A stretch of DNA of 37,774 nucleotides from a virus, in IMG/VR virus record IMGVR_UViG_3300007734_000655, positions 1 through 37,774 of that record; one strand, 5' to 3'. Made by a program: the position numbers and the translations under genes. Shown in pieces: positions 30,620 to 37,640 of the stretch (positions are counted from its first letter, which is position 1; each line of letters begins with the position of its first letter). The notes beneath the pieces are model-generated. The model was not told the DNA's origin. It saw only the letters and a program-made list of their open reading frames with translations, and ran no database searches.

Positions 30620-31285
30620 ATGGAACACGCAACTATCGAAACCACCACCACCACTGTCGACAATGATCTGATGATCATGCCAGGGCATTTAGCAGCTATT
30701 GCCATGTTCGCAGCTAAGAAAGATATTCGGCACTATCTGATGGGTGTTTGCATTGATACCGGCCCCACTGGTGCATTTTTAATCGCTACCTGCGGGCACA
30801 CTGTCGCAGTGCATCAAATTGACACTGTGGCGCGACCTGCTGGTCAACTTATCATGCCACTAATGCCACTTGTTAGCATGATCAAGGCAAACAGGCGCGT
30901 CGGTATCAAGTTAACCCTGCCTTCTGGTTTTGCAGGAACCTATAACAACAATATGCGAGTGAAACGTCAGGTAACGCTCGAATCATTGAAGGGTGAAATT
31001 GCAATTATCCCTGAGCTGGACGGTATTTTCCCGGACTGGCGCCGAGTGGCGCGGTATGACGATGCACCATACCCGCACCAGGTATTTTTTAACCCTCACT
31101 ATCTGGTCCGAGTGGCCGATGCTGCTGATCTGATCAGTGAACGTAAATTCTCGGTCCAAGTTCGTCCAGGTGGCACTGGTGTCGGGTTTGCCACATTGGA
31201 CCATGAGGGTAAGACAGTGGCCTACATCATGCCAATCAGGGGCACCATTGCCGATCTGCCCAGCAAGCCCACAATGACCTACTGA
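30620..31285 (+). CDS. Sliding clamp-like protein (DNA pol III beta-type)
   Basis: This 221-residue protein contains KKDIRHYLMGVCID (34-47), LIATCGHTVAVHQ (54-66), matching the clamp motif LxATDGHRLA except that Asp is Cys58, and IIPELDGIFPDWRRVARYD, matching the beta-clamp DGxFPDYRRV. Bacterial beta clamps are about 366 residues with three domains; this protein is shorter and resembles phage clamp-like homologues. It may tether host Pol III or compete with the host clamp. It heads a separate rightward operon. Confidence 0.65.
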   Translation: MEHATIETTTTTVDNDLMIMPGHLAAIAMFAAKKDIRHYLMGVCIDTGPTGAFLIATCGHTVAVHQIDTVARPAGQLIMPLMPLVSMIKANRRVGIKLTLPSGFAGTYNNNMRVKRQVTLESLKGEIAIIPELDGIFPDWRRVARYDDAPYPHQVFFNPHYLVRVADAADLISERKFSVQVRPGGTGVGFATLDHEGKTVAYIMPIRGTIADLPSKPTMTY

Positions 31286-31301
31286 TCAAATAACCCTCAA
31301 G

Positions 31302-31324
31302 CCCTTACCCTGTAAGGGTTTATC
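31302..31324 (+). terminator. Hairpin after clamp gene, possible attenuator
   Basis: CCCTTAC (31302-31308) pairs with GTAAGGG (31312-31318) across CCT and is followed by TTTATC. The U-tract is poor, so leaky termination or attenuation is more likely than a full stop. The right arm is within TGTAAGGGT, the word also found twice in the 30301-30619 control region. Confidence 0.5.
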
Positions 31325-31346
31325 ACTATTATTTTAGGAGTGAACC

Positions 31347-31529
31347 ATGAAACTGTACCAATCATACGAGTCAATGCCAGCAAACCCGGTCTATCTGGGC
31401 TCTGACGATACACCGAATTGTTTGAGTGAGCATACCGCCAACATGATCGACGAGGAATCGTGGGGCAAACCCTTGGCCTATGTCGTCGACGAAAACGGGT
31501 TCCGTTCGTTCTTTACGTGGGGCAAATAA
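31347..31529 (+). CDS. Small protein, 60 aa, unknown function
   Basis: The protein starts MKLYQSYESMPANPVYLGSD with AGGAG before the ATG. It is acidic, aromatic and without a known motif. It overlaps the next ORF at the stop (TAATG, 31527-31531). Part of the clamp-led operon. Confidence 0.6.
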   Translation: MKLYQSYESMPANPVYLGSDDTPNCLSEHTANMIDEESWGKPLAYVVDENGFRSFFTWGK

Positions 31530-31624
31530 TGCGACGCATTCTATGGACTATCACGCAAGCCCTACTTGGCGCGGCCATCTGGGGTGGGCCATTCATTTAC
31601 TATTTTTGGAGCATGAAACCATGA
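31529..31624 (+). CDS. Tiny membrane peptide, 31 aa
   Basis: ATG 31529 opens MRRILWTITQALLGAAIWGG and continues PFIYYFWSMKP. It is one basic-ended hydrophobic segment and so probably inner-membrane. It is coupled to both neighbours (TAATG upstream, ATGA at 31621-31624). Confidence 0.5.
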   Translation: MRRILWTITQALLGAAIWGGPFIYYFWSMKP

Positions 31625-31959
31625 GTTACAAACAAGTAAACAGCAAAGGCTGGGAATATATCAAAGAATGGATTCTTTTGACTCAAAACGACGACCAAGA
31701 GTATTCTTTTGACTCTCGCGCTGCTGAAGCCTGGTGCAGCGAAGCCGAGGAAAGTATGGGCAATGGTAACCCGCCGATAGTTGAAATGCAGGCTAGTGCC
31801 ACGCTTAGCGGACGAACGGAGACATTTATTGTCCCTAAAGATGGGGTTTATGAATGTGATCCGGAACCCGGCATCTGCCCGGCCTGCTCGGGCAGTGGCG
31901 AGGGGATGTACGAAGGCACCAGGTGCGTTACCTGTAAGGGAGCAGGGGAATGCTACTAG
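31621..31959 (+). CDS. Protein with C-terminal DnaJ-type zinc knuckles, 112 aa
   Basis: I use ATG 31621 (MSYKQVNSKGWEYIKEW) because it overlaps the preceding stop; a frame from 31480 lies in other genes. The C-terminus has two CxxC pairs, C86/C89 (CPACSGSGE) and C102/C105 (CVTCKGAGE), as in DnaJ-like CxxCxGxG zinc domains. The N-terminal part is acidic with no known fold. Chaperone cofactor mimicry is conceivable; zinc binding is likely, function unknown. Confidence 0.65.
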   Translation: MSYKQVNSKGWEYIKEWILLTQNDDQEYSFDSRAAEAWCSEAEESMGNGNPPIVEMQASATLSGRTETFIVPKDGVYECDPEPGICPACSGSGEGMYEGTRCVTCKGAGECY

Positions 31960-32003
31960 CTGCTATCTTCGCCGCCCTGCTGGCCCTGCTGCTAAACCTG
32001 TAA
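31950..32003 (+). CDS. Very small hydrophobic ORF, 17 aa
   Basis: ATG 31950 encodes MLLAAIFAALLALLLNL, wholly hydrophobic. GGGAG is about eight bases upstream, and the start lies within the end of the preceding gene. It could be a membrane micropeptide. Very short ORFs of this kind arise by chance, so confidence is low. Confidence 0.3.
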   Translation: MLLAAIFAALLALLLNL

Positions 32004-32026
32004 CGATACCTGAAACGATAAACACC

Positions 32027-32155
32027 ATGCAACAAAACAAAATTTATCACTTTGACTATTGGTTCAAATGGAACGGTCACTGGATTTTTCCCAACAGAGA
32101 AGCTGCGTGGCAATGCTACATTACGCGCGGAATTGAGGGTTTAGAAGACTGGTAA
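32027..32155 (+). CDS. Small aromatic protein, 42 aa
   Basis: ATG 32027 opens MQQNKIYHFDYWFKWNGHWI and ends GIEGLEDW. The high Trp/Tyr/Phe content and stable frame up to the operon terminator argue for a real gene, but no convincing SD is present. Last gene of the rightward clamp operon. Confidence 0.45.
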   Translation: MQQNKIYHFDYWFKWNGHWIFPNREAAWQCYITRGIEGLEDW

Positions 32156-32157
32156 AC

Positions 32158-32526
32158 TTATTCCCACCATTCAATGCCCACCTTGTATTCGGTGGGCTTT
32201 TTTACGTCTAAATCAAGTATCTGGCGCTTCGCATCCTCAAAACCACGCCCTACGATTACCCGGTGGCCTATGCTCTCCAGGTACGCTATCCAATCCCTTT
32301 GAACTGGCGATACCACGCCGCCAGCCTCGCGTTTCATCTCCACCCATAAAAGCCACTCAGGCACGCAAAGGTCAGGCACCCCAGGGGTCACCCCTTCTGC
32401 CTTCAACGATGCGCCCTGAGACGCTCCACGGTGGCCCCCATTGGGGATAGCGAATATCCTCACGCCCGGATAGCTGCGCCGAAACCAGCTAACCAGGCGC
32501 ACCTGCTGGAGATGTTCGGATTCCAT
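32158..32526 (-). CDS. VRR-NUC domain nuclease
   Basis: This 122-residue protein shows IFAIPNGGHRGASQGASLKA, then EGVTPGVPDLCVPEWLLWVEMKR as core motifs of the VRR-NUC (PD-(D/E)XK) family: the Asp of PDL and Glu-x-Lys of VEMKR are the catalytic residues. SPVQRDWIAYLESIGHRV follows. Stand-alone phage VRR-NUC proteins are structure-specific nucleases or Holliday-junction resolvases. It is the last gene of the leftward early operon and overlaps the stop of the zinc protein before it. Confidence 0.85.
   Translation of the reverse strand: MESEHLQQVRLVSWFRRSYPGVRIFAIPNGGHRGASQGASLKAEGVTPGVPDLCVPEWLLWVEMKREAGGVVSPVQRDWIAYLESIGHRVIVGRGFEDAKRQILDLDVKKPTEYKVGIEWWE
32176..32203 (+). terminator. Rho-independent terminator of the clamp operon
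   Basis: GCCCACC (32176-32182) and GGTGGGC (32191-32197) form a perfect 7-bp stem with an 8-base loop followed by TTTTTT (32198-32203). It ends the rightward 30620-32155 operon. It lies wholly inside the last codons of the opposite-strand VRR-NUC gene. Confidence 0.85.
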
Positions 32527-32717
32527 CAGAAAGGCACGGCTTCAATCCACAAGGCGCAGCCCCCAGGCTCGGATGCGAACTCAGGTGGTGGTGGCTCATT
32601 GAATTCAGCGCATACCCCATCGGGCCTGTAATGGTCGCACGTATGGCAGACCCTCGGCGGTTCGGCCTTCAATGTGGCGCGGTATTGTGTAACGATTGCG
32701 GGTTCGGGGTGTCTCAT
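32526..32717 (-). CDS. Small Cys4 zinc-binding protein, 63 aa
   Basis: C24/C27 (VCHTCDHY), C36 (GVCAEF) and C54 (GGCALW) form a Cys4 set typical of a small phage family of unknown function. It lies between the helicase and VRR-NUC genes and overlaps both. The 120-residue protein at 34964-35326 has a similar Cys spacing. Confidence 0.65.
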   Translation of the reverse strand: MRHPEPAIVTQYRATLKAEPPRVCHTCDHYRPDGVCAEFNEPPPPEFASEPGGCALWIEAVPF

Positions 32718-34306
32718 AAAAATGTCCTCTTTAATACGGTAAAAAAACGGCCTTCTCTCTTAAATTCTATGGCGCTCGGTGGCCTGCCCTCGGTCATCTG
32801 CCCGGCCATCTGGTGCAGTTCAGAAACCCCATAGTCCAGCACTACGCCTGATCGGTGGGCGATCTCTGCAAGTAGGCGGCGGGACTTCTCCCCGGCATAC
32901 CCGTCGTGCGTTACTGCCAGGTATTCGGTCACTGGTGGGTCTGACAAGCCCCCGTAGTACGTACAACTAAGCATTTCACGGCCACTGGCGCGAGATATAT
33001 GCTTGCGCCAAGTCCAGCTACTGACTTCCAAGTCAGTACCATCTTGGCCCATGATGTCCTGATTGTGCAGCTTCAAAGCTGGGCGCTCGGGTTCAGGGAA
33101 TGCTTCACCGCAGGCCGGGCACTCTCTTACGCTCAAGGCGCAGATTTCCTGACAGTTCTCGCACACCTTGACCGGCGCTTCGCCCTGCTTGTCGCCCTTC
33201 TTTGGTGGCGCTCTCACGGCGGTGATGGGGCCATGCTGTTCCACTACGCCTGCAAAGTCCAGCACCAAACAATGATCGGTGTGGGACTTGGGTCGCAAGC
33301 CTCTGCCGGCCATCTGCACATACAACCCAGGCGACATGGTTGGCCTCAACATGGCGATCAGGTCAATGTCTGGATAGTCGAAGCCCGTTGTCAACACGTT
33401 GGCATTCGTCAGCGCCCTCAATTTCCCATTCTTGAAATCCTCCAACATTTGCTGGCGCTCTTTGTGCGGCGTGTCGCCGGTCACGCAATCAGCGGCTATG
33501 CCGTTGTCTCGCAATACTTGGGCAATATGGTGAGCATGATTGACACCAGTGCAGAAAAATAACCATGCTTTTCTTTCTCCAGCAAGGTTTATGACTTCGC
33601 GCACCACCGATTCGTTCTGCTCATTGGTATCGACTGCAGCCTGCAATTCGGCTTCAATGTACTCTCCACCACGCTTTTTGACTTGGGATATATCCAGCTT
33701 AGATTTGGTCACTTTTGACCGCAGCGTCGATAAAAATCCTTTGTAAATTAATTGCTCAATACTGACTGATTCAATCAACTCATCAAAGATGGCCGGCTTA
33801 TCAGTGATCAGGCCATGCCCCAGGCGGTAGGGAGTGGCGGTCAGACCAATCACCCTCAAGGAAGGATTGATTTTGCTCAGTTCGGCCAACAGGCTGCGAT
33901 AGCCACCTTCATCCTTGTGAGCCACAAGATGGCATTCATCAATTATTGCGATATCGATATGCCCTATCTGCTTGGCTTTCGTCCTGACAGACTGAATGCC
34001 TGCAAACGTAATCGGCTCCCCCAGGTCGCGGCGTTTCAAGCTGGCGCTGTAGATTCCCATTGGCGCTCCTGGCCAGTGCTGGCGCATTTTGTCGGCGTTT
34101 TGCTGAAGAATTTCTTTCACATGAGTGAGCATAAGTATTCTGGTTTCAGGCCAATTCTGCAAAGCGTCTTTGCACAAATATGCAATTACATGACTTTTAC
34201 CGGCTCCAGTTGGAAGAACCAAACAAGGATTTCCGTTGTTTCCAGATTCAAACCATTCATATATTGAATTAACGGCCTTTAATTGATATTCACGAAGTTG
34301 TTGCAT
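32714..34306 (-). CDS. DECH-box SF2 helicase with zinc ribbon
   Basis: This 530-residue protein has motif I PTGAGKS (32-38), motif II DECH (123-126), motif III TATP (156-159) and motif VI QMAGRGLR (331-338). A zinc ribbon follows, with C382/C385 (CENC) and C396/C399 (CPAC). It belongs to the ResIII/UvsW-like SF2 helicases of phages that remodel replication or recombination intermediates. I use ATG 34306 (MQQLREYQ); a TTG at 34318 is possible. The start overlaps the endonuclease VII-like gene. Confidence 0.88.
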   Translation of the reverse strand: MQQLREYQLKAVNSIYEWFESGNNGNPCLVLPTGAGKSHVIAYLCKDALQNWPETRILMLTHVKEILQQNADKMRQHWPGAPMGIYSASLKRRDLGEPITFAGIQSVRTKAKQIGHIDIAIIDECHLVAHKDEGGYRSLLAELSKINPSLRVIGLTATPYRLGHGLITDKPAIFDELIESVSIEQLIYKGFLSTLRSKVTKSKLDISQVKKRGGEYIEAELQAAVDTNEQNESVVREVINLAGERKAWLFFCTGVNHAHHIAQVLRDNGIAADCVTGDTPHKERQQMLEDFKNGKLRALTNANVLTTGFDYPDIDLIAMLRPTMSPGLYVQMAGRGLRPKSHTDHCLVLDFAGVVEQHGPITAVRAPPKKGDKQGEAPVKVCENCQEICALSVRECPACGEAFPEPERPALKLHNQDIMGQDGTDLEVSSWTWRKHISRASGREMLSCTYYGGLSDPPVTEYLAVTHDGYAGEKSRRLLAEIAHRSGVVLDYGVSELHQMAGQMTEGRPPSAIEFKREGRFFTVLKRTFL

Positions 34307-34928
34307 TGTGTTTCTCAATATATTTAGATGCTTTTAAAAACAATATCTCACTTTCTTGCAGCAATCCAATTGCTTGATTGCATTTTTGACAAAGCAAACC
34401 TCTTACTTTTTTAGTTAAATGACAATGGTCAATGTGGTAACCTTTTTTAATTTCAACATTGCAAATTACACACTGGCAATTTTGATTAATTAACATTTGC
34501 GTTACGTCAAATTCAGACAAACCATAAAGTTTTTGCACACGCGCCCATCGAGTTTTGTCTGTTCTTTTGGCTCTTGATTCAACATCGCAATCAATGCAAT
34601 TGTTAGTTGTCACATATCGACGGTAATGCCCATGTGGACAAGCGGCATCAGCCAAATATTCCAAAGCGCCATCATTTATTGCTGCCAACGCAGACGCATG
34701 ATTTACAGCAGATCGTTTGCTTGATCTACCACTTGAATTTATGGACGCCTTGCCACGCGCTTTAGCAATGCACTCAACGCAGTTGCCAGAAGATGCGTAT
34801 CGTGGTGACAAATGCTCCTTCAAGCATCTTTTTCCGCTGAAATACAGCGTCTGTCCAAGTTCTCTGGCCCGAAAACCAGTGGCTGGAAGTTTTGAAAACT
34901 CTTGGTGAAATTCGTGTTTCTTTGCCAT
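34290..34928 (-). CDS. Endonuclease VII-like HNH protein
   Basis: This 212-residue protein ends with C153/C156 (CVIC), YHIDHCHLTKKVRGLLC (D167, H168, H170, C180) and C183-N184, the recombination endonuclease VII signature. Two preceding CxxxH...CxxC modules (C35-H39-C50-C53 and C97-H99/H101-C111-C114) are duplicated N-terminal zinc fingers. It may resolve branched DNA during packaging, or act as a free-standing homing endonuclease. The DNA is A+T-richer than neighbours, suggesting acquisition. Confidence 0.85.
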   Translation of the reverse strand: MAKKHEFHQEFSKLPATGFRARELGQTLYFSGKRCLKEHLSPRYASSGNCVECIAKARGKASINSSGRSSKRSAVNHASALAAINDGALEYLADAACPHGHYRRYVTTNNCIDCDVESRAKRTDKTRWARVQKLYGLSEFDVTQMLINQNCQCVICNVEIKKGYHIDHCHLTKKVRGLLCQKCNQAIGLLQESEILFLKASKYIEKHNATTS

Positions 34929-34963
34929 GATGTACTCACATTAAATAATGATCTATCATAACA

Positions 34964-35326
34964 TCATCCCACCACCCTGCCATCCCATTCCTTCCGCAAA
35001 TCCATCAAAAACGGATCACCACTCGCACAAGCCGCAGCATTGGCTAACAGTTCTTTTGAGCCGTAAACCCCCTCGCCCGGCTCACCATTGGCAATTCCCT
35101 GCCCGTCGATCTCATAGACTGCCACCCAGTCGCTTGGCCCTTCCAGGCGTTTCCACGGCACCAGATCAGGGTGCAGGACATGGCTCTCGCAGCCGATATG
35201 CTGGGCATCAGTCGGCACAATGTCATCCCACTTGGCGCAGTGCCAGGTTGAATCACTCAGTGGCGTAATGTGGGCGCAGGTGCGGCAATTCACCTGAATG
35301 TATTTAGCCCAATCGTTATTTGACAT
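34964..35326 (-). CDS. Zinc-binding phage protein, 120 aa
   Basis: I use ATG 35326 (MSNNDWAKYIQVNC), with AAGGAG eight bases upstream; a longer frame to 35401 runs into the previous gene. Cysteines C14/C17 (CRTC), C30 (WHCAKW) and C46 (GCESHV) suggest zinc binding. The C-terminal half has ANAAACASGDPFLMDLRKEW. Function unknown; an early-operon accessory protein. Confidence 0.7.
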   Translation of the reverse strand: MSNNDWAKYIQVNCRTCAHITPLSDSTWHCAKWDDIVPTDAQHIGCESHVLHPDLVPWKRLEGPSDWVAVYEIDGQGIANGEPGEGVYGSKELLANAAACASGDPFLMDLRKEWDGRVVG

Positions 35327-36014
35327 TTTTATATCTCCTTTGATTTTTAACTTGTTCAGATGCAGTTGACCACTTGCAATTTTTTGGCTCGTAATTTCCA
35401 TCTACATCAATTCGATCAATAGACATTCCAATAGGACGTTCACCCATGTCTTTTAAAAAGTTTTCAAAACTGCTCCAGTGTTCACATACAGATATTCCAC
35501 GTCCACCGTAGTGTTTGAAATTTCTTGCGTTTGGATTTCCACATCTTGTACGCATGGAATACCAAGAAACGTAAGTTGGTGATAATTTTCCAGATCGTGC
35601 ATGACCATGTTTTGTGTGTGTTTCAAGCAAAACATCCAAATGCAAACAACCGCATGATCTTTTGTTCCCACTTCGAAGTTCGACCCCAACTGCAAGCGTT
35701 ACTTGACCACAATCACAAACACATTTCCAGAGAATATGGCGCTTCAAATTGCTTGAGTTTTCAGCTTTCAAAACAAGCAAACGATCAAACTTTTTGCCAG
35801 TCAAATTATGTTTTTGTCTTTGAAAATCTTTAGATGCACACCCACAACTTGGCTCACGACCAGTTCTAAGAGAAACAGCAGTTTTTACACATTGATTTCC
35901 ACAATCACAAACACATTTCCAGCTTGGATGACGACCTGTAACGCGCTCTCCAATCATTTCCAACACTATCAATCTGCCAAATTTATTGCCCATCATTGCT
36001 ACGCGCTCTTTCAT
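35316..36014 (-). CDS. Putative mobile endonuclease with duplicated DCG/SCGC zinc modules
   Basis: This 232-residue protein has two tandem modules, CVCDCG (34-39) with SCGC (56-59) and CVCDCG (98-103) with SCGC (120-123). A C-terminal region then reads SMRTRCGNPNARNFKHYGGR, GISVCEHW, FLKDMG and IDRIDVDGNYEPKNC. This family is spread among phages and is usually called HNH- or homing-endonuclease-like. SD AAGGAG lies seven bases before the ATG. It overlaps the exonuclease 3' end by 32 bases and the next gene by 11, as an inserted mobile gene might. Confidence 0.65.
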   Translation of the reverse strand: MKERVAMMGNKFGRLIVLEMIGERVTGRHPSWKCVCDCGNQCVKTAVSLRTGREPSCGCASKDFQRQKHNLTGKKFDRLLVLKAENSSNLKRHILWKCVCDCGQVTLAVGVELRSGNKRSCGCLHLDVLLETHTKHGHARSGKLSPTYVSWYSMRTRCGNPNARNFKHYGGRGISVCEHWSSFENFLKDMGERPIGMSIDRIDVDGNYEPKNCKWSTASEQVKNQRRYKNVK

Positions 36015-36699
36015 GATTTACTCCTTGTTCACGAAAGCACACTATACCATAAGCAGGACACATCTTGCACTCAAACCAAGTCGGGTCAGTGCTTATCGGT
36101 GGTGGCAGACGGTCAGTCAGCGCCAGCCGTTGGCCCTTCTCAATAGCCTTCACCGCATGGTCTTTGTCGTACTCAAGCCGTTCGGTGTAAATTCGGTCAT
36201 CATCTTTGCAGACGGCAACGTACAAGGCACGTTTCAAGGCAGTCCCGTGCATATACACTTGGCATTGGGTGAAATGCTGGGGCTTACTCTTTGCCACGCC
36301 ATTCTTCTCTAGGTCATTGAATGACTTGAGACTGTGGGTCTTGAACTCCAGAACGTGTTCAGTCTTTGGCGCACCAAGCACGCCCTTGCCAATACCATCC
36401 AGACTCCCGCTAACGTGACTGCCAAAGTCAACCCGGCGCTGGGTTCCGCTAACGCTCATGCCAATAGCGCGTAGGTCGCTGATGATGGTGGCCTCCTCGG
36501 CAAAGCCACGCCTGAACAGTCTCAGGATTCTGCCTTGGAACTTCTCAACGACTGCCCAGCGAAAACTGAGCCAAAGCCAGCGTTCGCAATGGTGGCCCAG
36601 CGTAGAGCAACCCATATGGGCGCGGGGCTTCTCAATTCGTTCCTGATGGGCAGCGTCAATGAGGGAAGTTATGGTAATCTCTGGTTCAGGGATATTCAT
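35983..36699 (-). CDS. Cas4-like PD-(D/E)XK exonuclease
   Basis: This 238-residue protein shows C31/C38 in GCSTLGHHCERWLWLSF, the nuclease Asp in SGSLDGIG (D101), E118 and K120 in HVLEFKTHS, and a QxxxY motif (Q145, Y149). C211, C214 and C221 (CKMCPAYGIVC) lie at the C-terminus. One N-terminal plus three C-terminal Cys is the iron-sulfur pattern of Cas4/AddB-type exonucleases. With Sak4 and DUF669 it forms a recombination or end-resection set. The other end of the window carries its variant start (1-46). Confidence 0.85.
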   Translation of the reverse strand: MNIPEPEITITSLIDAAHQERIEKPRAHMGCSTLGHHCERWLWLSFRWAVVEKFQGRILRLFRRGFAEEATIISDLRAIGMSVSGTQRRVDFGSHVSGSLDGIGKGVLGAPKTEHVLEFKTHSLKSFNDLEKNGVAKSKPQHFTQCQVYMHGTALKRALYVAVCKDDDRIYTERLEYDKDHAVKAIEKGQRLALTDRLPPPISTDPTWFECKMCPAYGIVCFREQGVNHERARSNDGQ

Positions 36700-36734
36700 G
36701 GTTGGTGTTCCTGTTGTATGTTGTTGCTCATATT

Positions 36735-36766
36735 GACCCCGCCGTCAAAAGCGGGGTCTTTTTTTT
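36735..36766 (+). terminator. Rho-independent terminator, plus-strand orientation (right copy)
   Basis: The stem GACCCCGC/GCGGGGTC (36735-36742 and 36751-36758) is followed by eight T residues. The stem and loop are identical to 71-94 although the sequence upstream differs, so it is conserved. It points against the flanking minus-strand genes. Confidence 0.8.
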
Positions 36767-36768
36767 GC

Positions 36769-37260
36769 TTACTTCTTAGCCCAAGGTGGCGCAGACTTAG
36801 CCGGTGCAGCACCAGCAGCAGGCCCAACAGGCTTGAACGGGGCTACAGCAGCCGGTGTCACCCCACCCAATGCGCGGTATCCCTTGATCTCATTTCCGGC
36901 GTAGTCGCCCGTCTTGACCACCAGTTTGATGCCCAGGTTGCCGCCAATCAGTTGGTCGGTGTCCTTCAGTTTGGCAAGGCCAATGGCCCTCATGATCTCG
37001 CCAAGCTGTTGCCTTCCGATCTCCTCCGCTTTGGTTGAAGCGTTCTTGATGTTGAGATTGCCAAACACCACGCGCCCTTGATGGCTGGGGCCGGTGATGG
37101 TGTACTTGCAGGCAATGTACTTGCCGTCACCCGCTTTAGTGGCCTTGACTTCCGCGCCTGTGATAGTTGCGTTGTACCAGCCCTCGGGCAGTGGTTCAAA
37201 GTTTCCGGTGTTGCCAACGGGAAGGGTGTCAAGGGTAAATTCTTCGTCTAAAAAAGCCAT
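36769..37260 (-). CDS. DUF669 family ssDNA-binding-like protein (right variant)
   Basis: This 163-residue variant of the 104-595 gene differs at nine residues (V15, T32, A40, C51, E88, L98, K99, D119, A149). Motifs are unchanged, so both forms should be functional. Substitutions are mostly conservative, fitting an allele rather than a decaying copy. It lies between the 125-residue gene and the exonuclease. Confidence 0.75.
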   Translation of the reverse strand: MAFLDEEFTLDTLPVGNTGNFEPLPEGWYNATITGAEVKATKAGDGKYIACKYTITGPSHQGRVVFGNLNIKNASTKAEEIGRQQLGEIMRAIGLAKLKDTDQLIGGNLGIKLVVKTGDYAGNEIKGYRALGGVTPAAVAPFKPVGPAAGAAPAKSAPPWAKK

Positions 37261-37262
37261 GA

Positions 37263-37640
37263 TTAATCCTTAAAGATTGTAAAAGTAGGGCGTCCAGGGG
37301 TGGACGTAATAGCACCAAGCAAAGGCCCAGTCACGGCGTCAGCAGCCGACCCCCAAGCCTTTGCATTGATTTCTGGCTTCCAGCGGAAAAGGCTGGAAAG
37401 GTGTTCAGACAGACCAGCCTCTGCAGCCAGCATCTGGAGTTTGTCGGCGTCGATCTTCTTGTTGATGCGGCCCTCCGTTTTGATAACGTAACCGTCAATA
37501 GCGTGTTTGACCGTGCCGTCCAAGTCCTTGGGAATGGCGAACGTCTCGACCATCAGGTCTTCCAGTTCCCGGCGCTCGGTCACGGCAGCAGTCTCGATTT
37601 TCTTGGCGTCAAGCCAGCGTTGGTAAAGGGTGGTTGTCAT
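37263..37640 (-). CDS. Conserved phage early protein, unknown function (right variant)
   Basis: This 125-residue variant of 598-972 has one extra Thr (MTTTLYQRW) and five substitutions (I/L, T/A, S/A near residue 98, F/T and D/E at the end). I use ATG 37640, which overlaps the upstream stop in ATGA; a longer frame to 37655 has no RBS. The conserved centre is intact. Confidence 0.75.
   Translation of the reverse strand: MTTTLYQRWLDAKKIETAAVTERRELEDLMVETFAIPKDLDGTVKHAIDGYVIKTEGRINKKIDADKLQMLAAEAGLSEHLSSLFRWKPEINAKAWGSAADAVTGPLLGAITSTPGRPTFTIFKD

Noticed and set aside
33815-34267. Plus-strand open frame opposite the helicase
   Set aside because: All SF2 helicase motifs lie in the minus frame; no RBS or family for the plus frame.
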